Under the pieces are notes generated by a model that saw only the letters and a list, made by a program, of their open reading frames with translations, had not been told where the DNA came from and did no database searches. The position numbers and the translations under genes were made by a program. A stretch of 64,000 nt of DNA, taken from contig NZ_AECZ01000001.1 in assembly GCF_000179555.1 (NCBI RefSeq), forward strand, positions 62,001-126,000, given 5' to 3'. Shown here piece by piece: positions 40,332-49,817 of this stretch. Position 1 is the first letter of the stretch, and every line of letters starts with the position of its first letter. This DNA comes from Solidesulfovibrio fructosivorans JJ] (GTDB lineage Bacteria > Desulfobacterota > Desulfovibrionia > Desulfovibrionales > Desulfovibrionaceae).

Positions 40332-42671
40332 TCACCGTTGAGTCACGGAAATTCCATAAAAAGATTGTCCCAGGCTGATGCCGCCGTCGTTGGCCGGCAC
40401 CTTCTCATGGCTAAGCGGTACAAGGCCCCGGGCATGCAGGGCTGAAGGCAGGAGTGTCGCGATCGTCCGATTTTGCAGCACGCCGCCGGAAAGGGCGACC
40501 TTGTCGATGCCCGTGCGGGACGCCGCTTCCCCGGCCAGGGCGGCCAGGCCAGCGACCAGCCCCAGATGGAACCGGCGGGCGATACGGCCCACTGGTTCTC
40601 CCCGGGCCGCGTCGCCCGCCGCCTGTCGAAAAAGTTCCAACGTCTCCAGTCGCGCCGGGGTGCCGGAAGTTACAGGGCAGTCGTATCGACGTGTTTCCGT
40701 CATATCCTGGACACGCTCCAGCAGGATGGCCGCCTGGCCTTCGTACTCGATGGCCCGGCACACGCCGATGGCCGCCGCCACCGCGTCGAAGAGCCGGCCG
40801 CAGCTTGTGGTCACCGGACAATTGAGTCCCTTTTCCAGCATGGTCCCGACAAGCCGCGTGGCGCTTTCCCGGCCCGTGATCCAGGGCCACGGCAGGCCGT
40901 CGCCCGGCGCCTTGTGGCCCAAAAGAAAATGGCAGGCCTGGGCGATGCGCCAGGGTTCGCGTACGGCCGCGTCCCCGCCGGGCAGGCGCATGGGCGCGAA
41001 ATGTCCCAGCCGTTCGTGGGTTCCCGCGCCCGGATCGACGAGCAGGCATTCCCCGCCCCAAAGCGTGCCGTCCTCGCCAAGGCCCGTGCCGTCCAGGGCC
41101 AGCCCCAAGACCGGCTCCATGAGGCCATGTTCGGCTAGGACGGCGTATATGTGGGCGACATGGTGCTGCAGGCGCAGCACCGGCACGGCGTTTTGTTCCA
41201 GGGCGAAGCGGGTGGAGGGGTAATCCGGGTGCAGATCGGCCACCAGCGCCTCGGGCCGCACCTTGAGCACCCCTTGCAGATGGTCCAGGATCTCCTCGTA
41301 GAACCCGAAGGCTTCCAGGGATTCCAGGTCGCCGATGTGCTGGCTGACAAAGGCCTGGTTGCCCTTGGTCAGGCACAGCGTGGCCTTGAGCATGGGCCCC
41401 AGCCCGGCGACCGGCGGCCCGGACACGGGCAGAATGACGGGACTGGGCACGTAGCCCCTGGCCCGGCGCAAAAACATGTGTCGCGGCGTATGCCCGCCGT
41501 CCGGGGCGACATCGGCTTCCAGGGGCCGGACCACGGAATCGTCGGTGCGGATCAGGATGTCCCGGTTATGCAGGAGAAAGATGTCGGCGATGGCGGCAAG
41601 TCGGGACAGCGCCTCGCGGTTGCCCAGGCTTATGGGCTCGCCGCCGGCATTGCCCGAAGTCGCAACCAGCGCCGCCGGCCGCTCCGGCCCGATGGCCGCG
41701 GCATAGTCGCCAAGCAGGATGTGGTGCAGGGGCGTGTAGGGGAGCATGATGCCGATTTCGGCCGTATCCGGCGCGATGGCCGGGGACAGGCCGCTCTCCG
41801 GGCGCACGGGCACGAGGGTGATGGGCCGTGCCGTGCCGGTGAGCAGCTTTTCGGCGCGCGGCCCCACCGCGCCGATACACTTGGCCGCGTCGAGGTGCGG
41901 CACCATGATCGCCAGGGCCTTGGACGGCCGGTGCTTGCGTCGGCGCAGTTCCCGCACGGTCGCGTCGTTGGTCGCGTCGCACAGCAGATGGAAGCCGCCG
42001 AGCCCCTTGACCGCCGCGATGGCTCCGTCCGCCAGGGCCCGGGCAAGACGCTTGATGGCCGCATCGCCCTCGGCCAGGCGCGACCCCGAGGCGTCCGTCA
42101 GCCAGACCTCGGGCCCGCACACCGGGCAGGCATTGGGCTGGGCATGGAACCGGCGGTCGGCCGGATCGGCGTATTCGGCGGCGCAGTCCGGGCACAACGG
42201 GAAACAGGCCATGGAGGTGGTTTCCCGGTCGTAGGGCACGCTGCGGGTGATGGTGTAGCGTGGCCCGCAGTTGGTGCAGTTGGTGAAGGGATAGCGGAAA
42301 CGCCTATTGGCCGGATCGGTCATGTCGGCCAGGCAGTCGGGGCAGGTGGCCACATCCGGGCTGATAAGCACCTCATGGCCGCTGCCGGGAGCGCTTTTGT
42401 CGATGCGAAACGTTGTCTCGCCGCTTGGTTCGGCCGGGGCTTGGTCGTGATGGAGAATGCGGGCCAGGGGCGGAATTTCCGCCAGCAGGCGGCGGCCGAA
42501 CGCGGCGACCGCCTCCGGGAGCCCCTCGACCTCGATGACCACGCCCTCGGGCGTGTTCTGGACGAATCCCCCGAGCTCAAGCTCCCGGGCCAGCCTGTAG
42601 ACGAATGGGCGGAATCCCACTCCCTGGACCTGGCCGGCCACAAGGTGGCGGCAGCGTTCGCGTATTGGCAT
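40332..42671 (-). CDS. hypF: Carbamoyltransferase HypF
   Basis: Makes the thiocarboxamide on HypE that becomes the CN ligands of [NiFe] hydrogenase. The 779-residue length is typical. Order: acylphosphatase domain (GQVQGVGFRPFVYRLA, residues 13-28), two zinc fingers (CPDCLADM...CTNCGPRYT and CPLCPDCAAEY...CPVCGPE style, about 108-190), a YrdC-like domain (AIMVPHLDAAKCIG, LVATSGNAGGEPIS), then the Kae1-like carbamoyltransferase part (LRLQHHVAHIYAVLAEHG, ALDGTGLGEDGTLWGGE, ALSGGVLQNRTI). ATG 42671. No other hyp gene is in the window, so it is detached from the hydrogenase maturation operon. Confidence 0.96.
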   Translation of the reverse strand: MPIRERCRHLVAGQVQGVGFRPFVYRLARELELGGFVQNTPEGVVIEVEGLPEAVAAFGRRLLAEIPPLARILHHDQAPAEPSGETTFRIDKSAPGSGHEVLISPDVATCPDCLADMTDPANRRFRYPFTNCTNCGPRYTITRSVPYDRETTSMACFPLCPDCAAEYADPADRRFHAQPNACPVCGPEVWLTDASGSRLAEGDAAIKRLARALADGAIAAVKGLGGFHLLCDATNDATVRELRRRKHRPSKALAIMVPHLDAAKCIGAVGPRAEKLLTGTARPITLVPVRPESGLSPAIAPDTAEIGIMLPYTPLHHILLGDYAAAIGPERPAALVATSGNAGGEPISLGNREALSRLAAIADIFLLHNRDILIRTDDSVVRPLEADVAPDGGHTPRHMFLRRARGYVPSPVILPVSGPPVAGLGPMLKATLCLTKGNQAFVSQHIGDLESLEAFGFYEEILDHLQGVLKVRPEALVADLHPDYPSTRFALEQNAVPVLRLQHHVAHIYAVLAEHGLMEPVLGLALDGTGLGEDGTLWGGECLLVDPGAGTHERLGHFAPMRLPGGDAAVREPWRIAQACHFLLGHKAPGDGLPWPWITGRESATRLVGTMLEKGLNCPVTTSCGRLFDAVAAAIGVCRAIEYEGQAAILLERVQDMTETRRYDCPVTSGTPARLETLELFRQAAGDAARGEPVGRIARRFHLGLVAGLAALAGEAASRTGIDKVALSGGVLQNRTIATLLPSALHARGLVPLSHEKVPANDGGISLGQSFYGISVTQR

Positions 42672-42701
42672 GGGGGGAAGGTAGCCGTCTTTGACCGCGT
42701 G

Positions 42702-43640
42702 TCAACGGGACTTGGGGGGACGGCCAAAAGTGAGCATGAGGCTGCGCAGCCGGCCCGTAATAAAACGTTTGGGCTCGAAGCAAAGCGGCGCGAGCCTGGC
42801 GGGGAGCTCGAATCCGGCGATATCGAAGGCCTCCGGCCGCTCCATGGGGAAGACGAGGTCCTCTGCCTTGGCTCCCGGAATGCCCAGGTCCCAGGCTTGT
42901 CCCCAGAGCGGAACGTCCCGGGGCGCAAGCCCAAACCGGGTGTAGATCGCCGTATCCAGGGCCACGGGATTGGCCGCCGCCGCCAGCATCCCCAAGGGAA
43001 ACGCCTCGCCGTAGGCCGGGCCGTGTTTGTGCATGGCCGTGATGCCGTCCAACAGCGAGGTCGTTGGCGGCAAGGCGGCCAGAACGTCCAGGATCATCCG
43101 GGAGAATCGGCCCCGGTCCTTGCCCAGGCGCTGGTGGGCCATCGATTTTCGAAACCCGCAGACGCAGCCGAAGAAATTCTTGACCGCCAGCGTCATCCCC
43201 ATCTGATCGTGGCATTTGAACCGGGCAACGCTGACAATGTGGTCCGCTTCCAGGGCCAGTCGGGAAATGCCGATGCGCCCCCCATGCGCCAACCGCACTT
43301 GGCGCGGCCCGTTCAGGCTGGTCACTGTCACCGGCAGGCCGGCGAGCGCCTCGGTCAGCCCCGACAGCCTGGCCATGATGCGCCCGGTGCCAAACGCCGG
43401 GGAATCGGCCACGGTCACGACCGCCCCCCGCGCCAGCAGATGCCGGCAGACCGCCCGCACCACGCGCGGCTCGGAACAGGACAAGGCCATATTGCGGGGC
43501 GCCACGAGGTTGGGCTTGACCAGCACCGTGTCGCCGCGCCCGACCGGGCATCCGGCGGACGTCAGCAGTTCGGCCACGACAGCGTCCAGTTCCGGCGCGT
43601 CGTAGCCGGCGAAACGGCGTAGGAAAACGGCATGCGGCAT
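42702..43640 (-). CDS. DUF362 domain protein
   Basis: A 312-residue protein of the DUF362 family. Recognisable parts are VLVKPNLVAPRNM (near 43), the VTVADSPAFGTGR turn, DHIVSVARFKCHDQMGMTLAVKNFFGC (about 134-160), LLDGITAMHKHGP and ANPVALDTAIYTRFGL. The family is found next to iron-sulfur and cofactor genes, but its reaction is not settled. Cys residues near CVCGF could bind metal. I choose Met7 of the longest frame (43640), which has GGAGGGA upstream. It lies 30 bases before hypF on the same strand, so they may be co-transcribed. Confidence 0.88.
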   Translation of the reverse strand: MPHAVFLRRFAGYDAPELDAVVAELLTSAGCPVGRGDTVLVKPNLVAPRNMALSCSEPRVVRAVCRHLLARGAVVTVADSPAFGTGRIMARLSGLTEALAGLPVTVTSLNGPRQVRLAHGGRIGISRLALEADHIVSVARFKCHDQMGMTLAVKNFFGCVCGFRKSMAHQRLGKDRGRFSRMILDVLAALPPTTSLLDGITAMHKHGPAYGEAFPLGMLAAAANPVALDTAIYTRFGLAPRDVPLWGQAWDLGIPGAKAEDLVFPMERPEAFDIAGFELPARLAPLCFEPKRFITGRLRSLMLTFGRPPKSR

Positions 43641-43810
43641 TGCGGGGAGTCCCTCCATGTATTGGCGGCGGCGGGGGCCCGCCCCCGCACCCCGGCCAGG
43701 GCGCTGCCTTGGACCCGCCGGGAGGCCACGGGCCCCCCGGACCCCCCTTCCGGTGTGCTTTGGCCGGGCGGGAGCTTGGCTGGCTTGCGGTCAGGCGGAG
43801 AGTGGAAGAT

Positions 43811-43879
43811 GGCGGCGGAATTTTTCGGGACGGTGCATGTCGCTTCGCGACAAGCTCGTCCCAGGCAAATTCCGCCGCC
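43811..43879. repeat. Nested 69-nt stem structure
   Basis: Outer stem: GGCGGCGGAATTT (43811-43823) with AAATTCCGCCGCC (43867-43879), 13 perfect pairs. Middle stem: GGGACG (43827-43832) with CGTCCC (43857-43862). Inner hairpin: TGTCGC, loop TTC, GCGACA (43838-43852), with GC/GC pairs between. Almost every base is paired, in three stacked stems separated by small bulges. It is in the upstream region of the DUF362 gene, 171 bases before its start. Confidence 0.75.
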
Positions 43880-43971
43880 ACCACGCCGTCGCCCCTTCGG
43901 GGCGAAAGGGGATCAAGTTGAAAAATATTTTTCTAACTTGCCCCTTTTAAAAGTTTTTGGGGAGGGTGGGG

Positions 43972-44027
43972 GCATCGGGGGGGAGGGAACCCCTTTTTTC
44001 AAAAAGGGGTTCCCTCCCCCCCGATGC
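43972..44027. repeat. 56-nt hairpin after PfpI gene, dispersed family type 2
   Basis: A stem of about 26 pairs: GCATCGGGGGGGAGGGAACC onward pairs with its complement ending GATGC. The T/A tract is at the loop (TTTTTTCAAAAA). It lies 18 bases past the end of the minus-strand PfpI gene. Confidence 0.88.
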
Positions 44028-44045
44028 CTCTTCCCCTCTTCCCTC

Positions 44046-44564
44046 CTACCCAACCTTGCGCATGACTTCGCGCATGAAGTCGGGCAGGTCGCCGGGTTCG
44101 CGGGAGGTGACGAGGGAGCCGTCGACCACCACGGATTTGTCTTCATAGAGCGCTCCGGCTTCCTTGAGTTCGTCGGCGACGGTCTTGTAGCAGGTGGCAT
44201 GGCGGCCGCGCAACAGGCGGGCGGTGACCAGGATTTGCGGGCCGTGGCAGATGGCGGCGATGGGGATGCCGGAGGAGGCAAAGTCGGTGGCGATGTCGAT
44301 GACCTTGGGGATCTTTCGCAAGGTTGCCGGGGCCTTGCCGCCGGGCAGCACGAGCAGGCTGTAGCCGCACGAACCGGCTGATTCCATGGCGGCGACACCG
44401 AGGTTGGCCTTGACCTTGTAGCCGTGCTTGCCGGTGATCTCCCCGGCCTCGGGCGCGGCCAGATCGACGTGGAAGCCGGCTTCCTGGAGACGGTAGAGCG
44501 GGTAAAGCAGTTCGGTGTCTTCGAAATTGTCGGCCGATATGATGAGGGCTTTTTTGGCGTTCAT
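44046..44564 (-). CDS. DJ-1/PfpI family protein
   Basis: A 172-residue protein of the DJ-1/PfpI fold. The conserved nucleophile is Cys106, followed by His107, in IPIAAICHGPQIL. The upstream EDTELLYPLYRLQEAG holds the acidic partner (Glu/Asp near 15-18). The set also includes LLVLPGGKAPATLRK. Members act as deglycases, chaperones or peptidases; the exact activity is not visible. ATG 44564. It is separated from the upstream gene by a strong terminator, so it has its own promoter at about 44570-44660. Confidence 0.92.
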   Translation of the reverse strand: MNAKKALIISADNFEDTELLYPLYRLQEAGFHVDLAAPEAGEITGKHGYKVKANLGVAAMESAGSCGYSLLVLPGGKAPATLRKIPKVIDIATDFASSGIPIAAICHGPQILVTARLLRGRHATCYKTVADELKEAGALYEDKSVVVDGSLVTSREPGDLPDFMREVMRKVG

Positions 44565-44664
44565 GGCGTCGCTCCCGTTGTTTCGGGGTTGGCGGAACTG
44601 TCAACTCCAACCTCCAGTATATGCGACAGGCGAAGCGGCTTGGCAACAGGGGGGGACGGGCCAT

Positions 44665-44708
44665 GAAAAAACGCCCCGGCCGGAGGGAACGCCGGAGCCG
44701 GGGCGTTG
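44665..44708 (-). terminator. Intrinsic terminator after beta-helix protein gene
   Basis: On the minus strand AACGCCCCGGC pairs with GCCGGGGCGTT with further CCGG pairs inside, then TTTTTT. It ends the response regulator/beta-helix operon before the PfpI gene. Confidence 0.9.
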
Positions 44709-44722
44709 CGTACACGGGATGG

Positions 44723-46168
44723 CTACATGCAGAGGTCGTCCGGACACAGGGGGAAGATGCGTATGTTCGGGTAGACACCCTTGAAGCCGCCTTCCACGTA
44801 GGGCTGGATGAGGTTGTAGGTGATGTTCTTGGTTTTTTGGGCGTGGCCGAGGTTGTCCTTGCCGTCGTAGTAGGCGCCGTTATCGTGGAGGATGTGGTGG
44901 ATGCGGTGCTGGAAGGCGCGGATGAAGCGTTCGCCGTTGCCAGAAAACGTCATGGCCCCGATGGTGACCTCGCCGTCAACTTTGGCGAAATCCTCGATGG
45001 ACACGGCCTGGGTGGCGAGGTCGGCCTGTTTGGTCACGTAGCCCCACACGACGTATCCGGCCGGAATGGTGACGGGTTCGACCAGGTCGATGATGGTATG
45101 GGGCACGATGACCGCGCCTTCGCCCACGGTGAGCGGGGCTTCGGGCGTGCCGCGCAGGAAGGAATTGAAGCCGACGAAGACGTTGGTGCCGAGCCGGCTG
45201 CCGATGATCTTGGCTCCGTGGGCCGTGACGTCGTAGCCCTCGAGGTACGAATCGATCACGTAGCTGTTTTCCTGGGCATTGGCCCCCTTGCCCAGATGGG
45301 CGTTCTCCAGGTAGGCGCGCTGGGCCACCAGGACATTCTCGCCGATGCTGGTTTCGCCCTTGACCACGGCATAACGGGAGACGAAGGAGCCGGGGGCGTA
45401 GGATTCGGGGCGCGAGGCGTAGAGGAAGCCGAAGACCCGCTCGAAATCGCGCTTGTGGCTGTCCACGAAGTCCATGAACAGGCCCTTGGCGCGTTCGTTC
45501 GGGGCGACGGAGATGTATTTGGAGACGATTTCCGGGGCGTAATCATAAATGAATTCGTCGCCGGATTTGTTGCGGATCCAGATATGCCCGGGGTCGATCA
45601 CCGAGGGCTGCAGGTCGGCGACCTGGACGTAGGCGTAGGCGCCGATGCAGCTGTTTTGCACGGTGCACAGGTCGATGGTGCAAAAAGGCCCCAGGAAGGA
45701 GCCCATGACCGGGGAACCGTGGATATTGGCGTAGGACAGGGCCACGGTGTTTTTGATGAGGAATTCCTCGGGGAATTCCGGGTCGTGGCTGAAGCTGTGG
45801 ATAAGGGTCTTGTTGAGGAAGCTGTCGACGATCCTTATGACCTCGTCGCTGTGCAGTCGGACGTTGGTGCCGTCCACGTTGAATCCCTTGGCCAGGGATT
45901 TGAGCTCGTCGCCCCGGACGTCGCATTTGTACATCACGGAGTGCTGCACGTCGCATTTGCCGAAGAAGTAGGAGCCGGCCAGGGAGGAACACTGGAAGTT
46001 GAAGAACAGGGGGTGTTCGGTAGAGACGGCGTAAAACGCGTAGAACTGCGCGTACTTCTCCTGGGGAACCGCGCCGCTGACATACGGGCCGACGTCGATG
46101 GAACTGCGCCGCAGGTTGATGTTGGTACGGTTGATGACGTTATTGAGAATTCGCTGCAGCTGCTTCAT
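44723..46168 (-). CDS. Left-handed beta-helix (hexapeptide) transferase-like protein
   Basis: A 481-residue protein with hexapeptide-type repeats in several blocks: SFLGPFCTIDLCTVQNSCIG (about 155-175), VKGETSIGENVLVAQRAYLENAHLGKG (about 265-292), AHGAKIIGSRLGTNVFVGFN and VGEGAVIVPHTII. The fold is that of acyl- or nucleotidyl-sugar transferases. No N-terminal nucleotidyltransferase is present, and catalytic His residues cannot be assigned with certainty. The ATG at 46168 overlaps the upstream receiver gene stop by 4 bases. Linked to two stand-alone receivers, it may be an effector under two-component control. The substrate is unknown. Confidence 0.75.
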   Translation of the reverse strand: MKQLQRILNNVINRTNINLRRSSIDVGPYVSGAVPQEKYAQFYAFYAVSTEHPLFFNFQCSSLAGSYFFGKCDVQHSVMYKCDVRGDELKSLAKGFNVDGTNVRLHSDEVIRIVDSFLNKTLIHSFSHDPEFPEEFLIKNTVALSYANIHGSPVMGSFLGPFCTIDLCTVQNSCIGAYAYVQVADLQPSVIDPGHIWIRNKSGDEFIYDYAPEIVSKYISVAPNERAKGLFMDFVDSHKRDFERVFGFLYASRPESYAPGSFVSRYAVVKGETSIGENVLVAQRAYLENAHLGKGANAQENSYVIDSYLEGYDVTAHGAKIIGSRLGTNVFVGFNSFLRGTPEAPLTVGEGAVIVPHTIIDLVEPVTIPAGYVVWGYVTKQADLATQAVSIEDFAKVDGEVTIGAMTFSGNGERFIRAFQHRIHHILHDNGAYYDGKDNLGHAQKTKNITYNLIQPYVEGGFKGVYPNIRIFPLCPDDLCM

Positions 46169-46599
46169 CCCCTGGTCTCCGCCGGATCGGCCGCGTCGGA
46201 GCCGTTGTCGGCAAAACGCGGGTTGCTGGCCGCCCGGGACAACGCTTTTTGCACCACCTCGTAGAGGTGGTGGATGTCGCAGGGCTTGCTTAAGTATTCC
46301 ACGGCCCCCAGGCGCATGCCTTCCAGCGCGTATTCCACGGTGGGGTAGCCGGTGACGATGATCGATTCCAGCTCGGGGCGCAGGGCCTTGAGTGCCGAGA
46401 GCGTTTCGATGCCGTTTAAGCCCGGCATGTTGACGTCGAGCACGGCCACGGCCACGGCCGGGTCGCCTCGTACGATGTCGATGGCTTCCTCGCCGGAGGC
46501 GGCGGTCAGCACCGAGAGCCCCTGCTTGGTCAGCCAGCTCGAAAGCGCGAATCGGAGGTTTTCCTCGTCATCGACCAGCAAAACGGTTTTCATGGTCAT
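46165..46599 (-). CDS. Receiver-only response regulator 1
   Basis: A 144-residue single receiver domain: acidic pair in VLLVDDEENLR, phospho-acceptor Asp55 in AVLDVNMPGLNG, Thr in IIVTGYPTVEYAL and Lys in YLSKPCDI. No output domain follows; the last 20 residues are disordered. It is very similar to the next receiver. The start is ATG 46599 (Met3 at 46593 is equally likely). It sits between the second receiver and the beta-helix gene, overlapping the latter, so all three form an operon. No histidine kinase lies nearby. Confidence 0.93.
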   Translation of the reverse strand: MTMKTVLLVDDEENLRFALSSWLTKQGLSVLTAASGEEAIDIVRGDPAVAVAVLDVNMPGLNGIETLSALKALRPELESIIVTGYPTVEYALEGMRLGAVEYLSKPCDIHHLYEVVQKALSRAASNPRFADNGSDAADPAETRG

Positions 46600-46611
46600 G
46601 GCCTTTCCCTT

Positions 46612-46992
46612 TTACCGGGTGTCGGCGCGGGCCAGCGCCTCCATCACCCGCGCGTACAGTTCTTCCGTGTCACAGGGCTTGGACAGAAATTCGTAAGCTC
46701 CCAGGCGCATGCCTTCCAGGGCGCTTTCGACCGAAGGATAGCCGGTGAGGATGATCGCCTCCACTTCGGGGCGCAGGGACTTGAGGGCTTTGAGGGTTTC
46801 CAGACCGTCGAGGCCCGGCATGTTGATGTCGAGCACGGTCAGGGCGATGTCCTTGTCGTCTCTCAGGATGGACAGGCCTTCCTCGCCCGAGCCGGCCGTT
46901 TTCACGGTCAGGCCCCGGGCCGTCAGGCGCTTGGCCAGAACAGCCGTCAATCCCGCCTCGTCGTCTACCAGAAGCACCGTTTTTTCCGTCAT
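46612..46992 (-). CDS. Receiver-only response regulator 2
   Basis: A 126-residue receiver domain with VLLVDDEAGLTAVLA, phospho-acceptor Asp55 in TVLDINMPGLDG, ILTGYPSVESALEGMRLGAY and LSKPCDTEEL. It shares most residues with receiver 1, so they are recent duplicates. ATG 46992 has GGGAG upstream. It is the first gene of the three-gene unit. Both likely relay phosphate or bind a target such as the beta-helix protein. Confidence 0.93.
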   Translation of the reverse strand: MTEKTVLLVDDEAGLTAVLAKRLTARGLTVKTAGSGEEGLSILRDDKDIALTVLDINMPGLDGLETLKALKSLRPEVEAIILTGYPSVESALEGMRLGAYEFLSKPCDTEELYARVMEALARADTR

Positions 46993-47146
46993 GGATCGCT
47001 TGCTCCCGATTTCACAATGAGATTGGATTCCATACCGTAGGACGGGAAAAGCTTCAAGGAGAAACGGTTTCCGACGCGAATGCCCGTCGCGGTCCCAACG
47101 GTTGCAAAACCGTCTTTCCCTGTTACAACGCCCCAGGGAGGACGAC

Positions 47147-49255
47147 ATGTCGCGCAAAGCCAACCGCCTGATCAACGAAAAGAGTCCCTATCTGCAACAG
47201 CACGCCCACAACCCCGTGGACTGGTATCCCTGGGGCGAGGAGGCGTTTGCCCTGGCCAAGGCCGAGGACAAGCCCATTTTCCTGTCCATCGGCTATTCCA
47301 CCTGCCACTGGTGCCATGTGATGGAGCGCGAAAGCTTCGAGGACGAGGACATTGCGGCGCTGATGCGGGCCATTGTGGTGGCGATCAAGGTCGACCGGGA
47401 AGAGCGGCCGGACCTGGACACGCTTTACATGACGTTTTGCCAGGCGCTGACCGGCCGGGGGGGCTGGCCGCTCAATGTGTTTTTGACCCCGGACGGCGAA
47501 CCCTTTTTCGCCGGCACCTATTTCCCCAAGGAATCGGGGTTCGGCCGCACCGGCATGCGTGAGCTGCTCCAGCGGGTCCACATGGCCTGGAAAAGCAACC
47601 GGCAGGCGGTGATCGGCAACGCGGCCCAGCTCCTCGGCGCGGTGCGCGACCAGATCACGGCCCGGGACGGGACAGGCGCGGCCGAACCCGGAACGGTCGA
47701 GCTTGAGGCCGCGACCGGGGAACTCGCCGCCAGCTTCGACGTGGAAAACGGCGGTTTCGGCAGCGCACCCAAATTTCCCGCACCCCACAACCTGTTGCTT
47801 TTGCTGCGCGAATACCGCCGGACCGGCAATAAGGACCTCCTCGCCATGGTCACTGCGACGCTTTCCGCCATGCGGCGCGGCGGCGTGTACGACCATGTCG
47901 GGTTCGGCTTTCACCGCTACAGCACCGACGCGGGCTGGCTGGTGCCCCATTTCGAAAAGATGCTCTACGACCAGGCGCTATGCGTCATGGCCTGCGTCGA
48001 GGCCTGGCAAGCGACGGGCGAGGTTTGGCTCAAGGATACGGCGCTCGAAGCCCTGGAGTATGTCCGGCGTGACCTGACGAGTCCCGACGGGGTGTTTTAC
48101 AGCGCCGAGGACGCGGACAGCGAAGGCGTCGAAGGCAAATTCTACGTCTGGACCGAAGCGGAAATCCGTGAGGCGCTCCCGCCGGAGGATGCCCAGCTTG
48201 TCGTCGATGTCTACGGCGTCGAGGCGACCGGCAATTTCCGTGACGAAGCCACGGGCGTGGCCACCGGGACCAACATTTTGCATCTGCCCCGGTCGCTTGA
48301 GGATGCGGCGGCGGGGAGGGGCACAAGCGTTGCCGCGCTGGCCGCGCGCTTGGAGACGTGCCGTGCCGCGCTTCTGGCCGTTCGGGAAAAGCGGGCGCGC
48401 CCTCTTTGCGACGACAAGGTGCTGACGGACAACAACGGGCTCATGCTGGCCGCGCTGGCCAAAGCGGCCCGGGCGTTCAATGACGAGGCTCTTGCCGCGC
48501 GGGCCGTGGCGGCGGCGGATTTCCTCCTGGAAAAGATGGCCTTGCCCGAGGACCGGCTGTTGCATCGGCTGCGTCAGGGCGAGGCTGCCGTGGCGGGCAT
48601 GCTCGACGACTACGCGTTTTTTGCCTGGGGCCTTGTGGAACTCTACCAGACCGTTTTCGCGCCGCGTTATCTTGAGCGGGCCGCGGCCCTGGCCAAGGCC
48701 ATGATCGCCCATTTCGGCGACGGGGCCGGCGGTTTTTTTCTGTCCCCGGACGACGGCGAATCGCTTCTTTTGCGCCAGAAGACCTTTTACGACGCGGCCG
48801 TGCCCTCGGGCAACAGCGTGGCCTTTTTCGTCCTGACCACGCTTTTTCGCCTGACCGGCGAAAAGTCGTTTCGGGAAGAGGCGGCAAAACTCGCCAAGGC
48901 GGCGGGGGGGCGCGTGGCCGAGCATCCCTCGGGCTATGCCTTTTTCCTGTGCAGCCTGTCCCAGATGCTGGCCCCGGCGGCCGAGGTGACCCTGGCCGGC
49001 GATCCCGACGCGGCCGACACCCAGGTCCTGGCCCGGACAATCTTCGACCGCTACCTGCCCGAAGTGGCGGTGGTGCTGCGCCCGGCCGGAGAGGATGACC
49101 CGGAGATCGCGGCCATCGCGCCCTTTACCCGCTTCCAGCTGCCCCTTGACGGGGCGGCGGCGGCCCATGTCTGCCGGGCCGGCTCATGCCAGCCGCCCAC
49201 GGCCGACGCGGCGACTTTGCTTGAACTTATTGGCGCGCACGGCGGTGGCCGGTGA
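47147..49255 (+). CDS. DUF255 thioredoxin-domain protein (YyaL/Spata20 family)
   Basis: A 702-residue protein of the YyaL/SSP411 family. Residues 1-160 are a thioredoxin-like domain with [20 protein letters not shown] and the CHWC redox motif (Cys53, Cys56 in [11 protein letters not shown]). [18 protein letters not shown] is also typical. The rest is an (alpha/alpha)6 barrel like those of glycan epimerases ([46 protein letters not shown]). Function is not known. Start ATG 47147 follows GGGAGGAC; the longer frame has no such site. The stop is followed at once by a membrane protein gene. Confidence 0.92.
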   Translation: MSRKANRLINEKSPYLQQHAHNPVDWYPWGEEAFALAKAEDKPIFLSIGYSTCHWCHVMERESFEDEDIAALMRAIVVAIKVDREERPDLDTLYMTFCQALTGRGGWPLNVFLTPDGEPFFAGTYFPKESGFGRTGMRELLQRVHMAWKSNRQAVIGNAAQLLGAVRDQITARDGTGAAEPGTVELEAATGELAASFDVENGGFGSAPKFPAPHNLLLLLREYRRTGNKDLLAMVTATLSAMRRGGVYDHVGFGFHRYSTDAGWLVPHFEKMLYDQALCVMACVEAWQATGEVWLKDTALEALEYVRRDLTSPDGVFYSAEDADSEGVEGKFYVWTEAEIREALPPEDAQLVVDVYGVEATGNFRDEATGVATGTNILHLPRSLEDAAAGRGTSVAALAARLETCRAALLAVREKRARPLCDDKVLTDNNGLMLAALAKAARAFNDEALAARAVAAADFLLEKMALPEDRLLHRLRQGEAAVAGMLDDYAFFAWGLVELYQTVFAPRYLERAAALAKAMIAHFGDGAGGFFLSPDDGESLLLRQKTFYDAAVPSGNSVAFFVLTTLFRLTGEKSFREEAAKLAKAAGGRVAEHPSGYAFFLCSLSQMLAPAAEVTLAGDPDAADTQVLARTIFDRYLPEVAVVLRPAGEDDPEIAAIAPFTRFQLPLDGAAAAHVCRAGSCQPPTADAATLLELIGAHGGGR

Positions 49256-49284
49256 GGCGGTTAAACAACCCTGGCGGGGGCGGT

Positions 49285-49791
49285 ATGCGGCTTGAGGCGC
49301 GCTACGGGATCGCCTTTCTCCTGGTGCTCTCCGTCGGGCTGTTGGCGGTCATGGTCCCGGGCGGTCCGGTGGAGACGCGCGGCTTTTCCGTGTTGCCCCC
49401 TGTGGCGGTGCTCACGTTCAACACGTTTCTCACCACCCTTGGCGTGTGCAGCCTTGTCGTGGCCTATTGGGCACTTCGCGGACAGCGGGCGGCTTTCGTG
49501 GAAGCGGCGCTTTGCGGCGTCCTTTTCGCGCTTGTGTATCTGCTCGATCTGGCCGGGATTTTCCCGGTTTCGGCCGATCCCATGCCGCCTCTCTTGACGG
49601 TGCTGGAAACCTGTGGCCTGCTCGTCGCGATCCCGCTGGTCGTCCTGTCCCTCAGGCGCGCCAGAGCCATGGACCAGGGCACTTCCACCCGGCGTTTCGG
49701 ATCGACCCGGCAAGTCGTCTTTGTCCTGGCGCTGGTTCTTCTCGGGGCGGGCGGCATCATTTATTTCGCCACCAAGGCCGCCCTGCGCTGA
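49285..49791 (+). CDS. Five-helix membrane protein of unknown function
   Basis: A 168-residue hydrophobic protein, 30 bases after the DUF255 gene. Membrane segments: YGIAFLLVLSVGLLAVMVPG, TFNTFLTTLGVCSLVVAYWA, EAALCGVLFALVYLLDLAGI, LLTVLETCGLLVAIPLVVLS and VVFVLALVLLGAGGIIYF. The loop RAMDQGTSTRRFGSTRQ is basic and probably cytoplasmic. The start could also be GTG 49252, which overlaps the previous stop; the ATG leaves a normal N-terminus. No family recognised. Confidence 0.72.
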   Translation: MRLEARYGIAFLLVLSVGLLAVMVPGGPVETRGFSVLPPVAVLTFNTFLTTLGVCSLVVAYWALRGQRAAFVEAALCGVLFALVYLLDLAGIFPVSADPMPPLLTVLETCGLLVAIPLVVLSLRRARAMDQGTSTRRFGSTRQVVFVLALVLLGAGGIIYFATKAALR

Positions 49792-49817
49792 CCTTGGCTC
49801 GCCTAATCGCAAGCACG

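Larger units (their letters stand above)
43641..44045. other. Structured spacer between DUF362 and PfpI genes
   Basis: About 400 bases without a gene. It holds a very G-rich/C-rich part (43670-43760), a nested 69-nt hairpin (43811-43879), a TCGCCCC/GGGGCGA hairpin (43889-43905), an AAAAATATTTTT tract near 43921-43932 and a 56-nt hairpin (43972-44027). Confidence 0.6.

Noticed and set aside
49252-49284. GTG 49252 as the start of the membrane protein
   Set aside because: It overlaps the previous stop in a plausible way, but adds a Gly/Asn-rich leader with no ribosome-binding site; not excluded.
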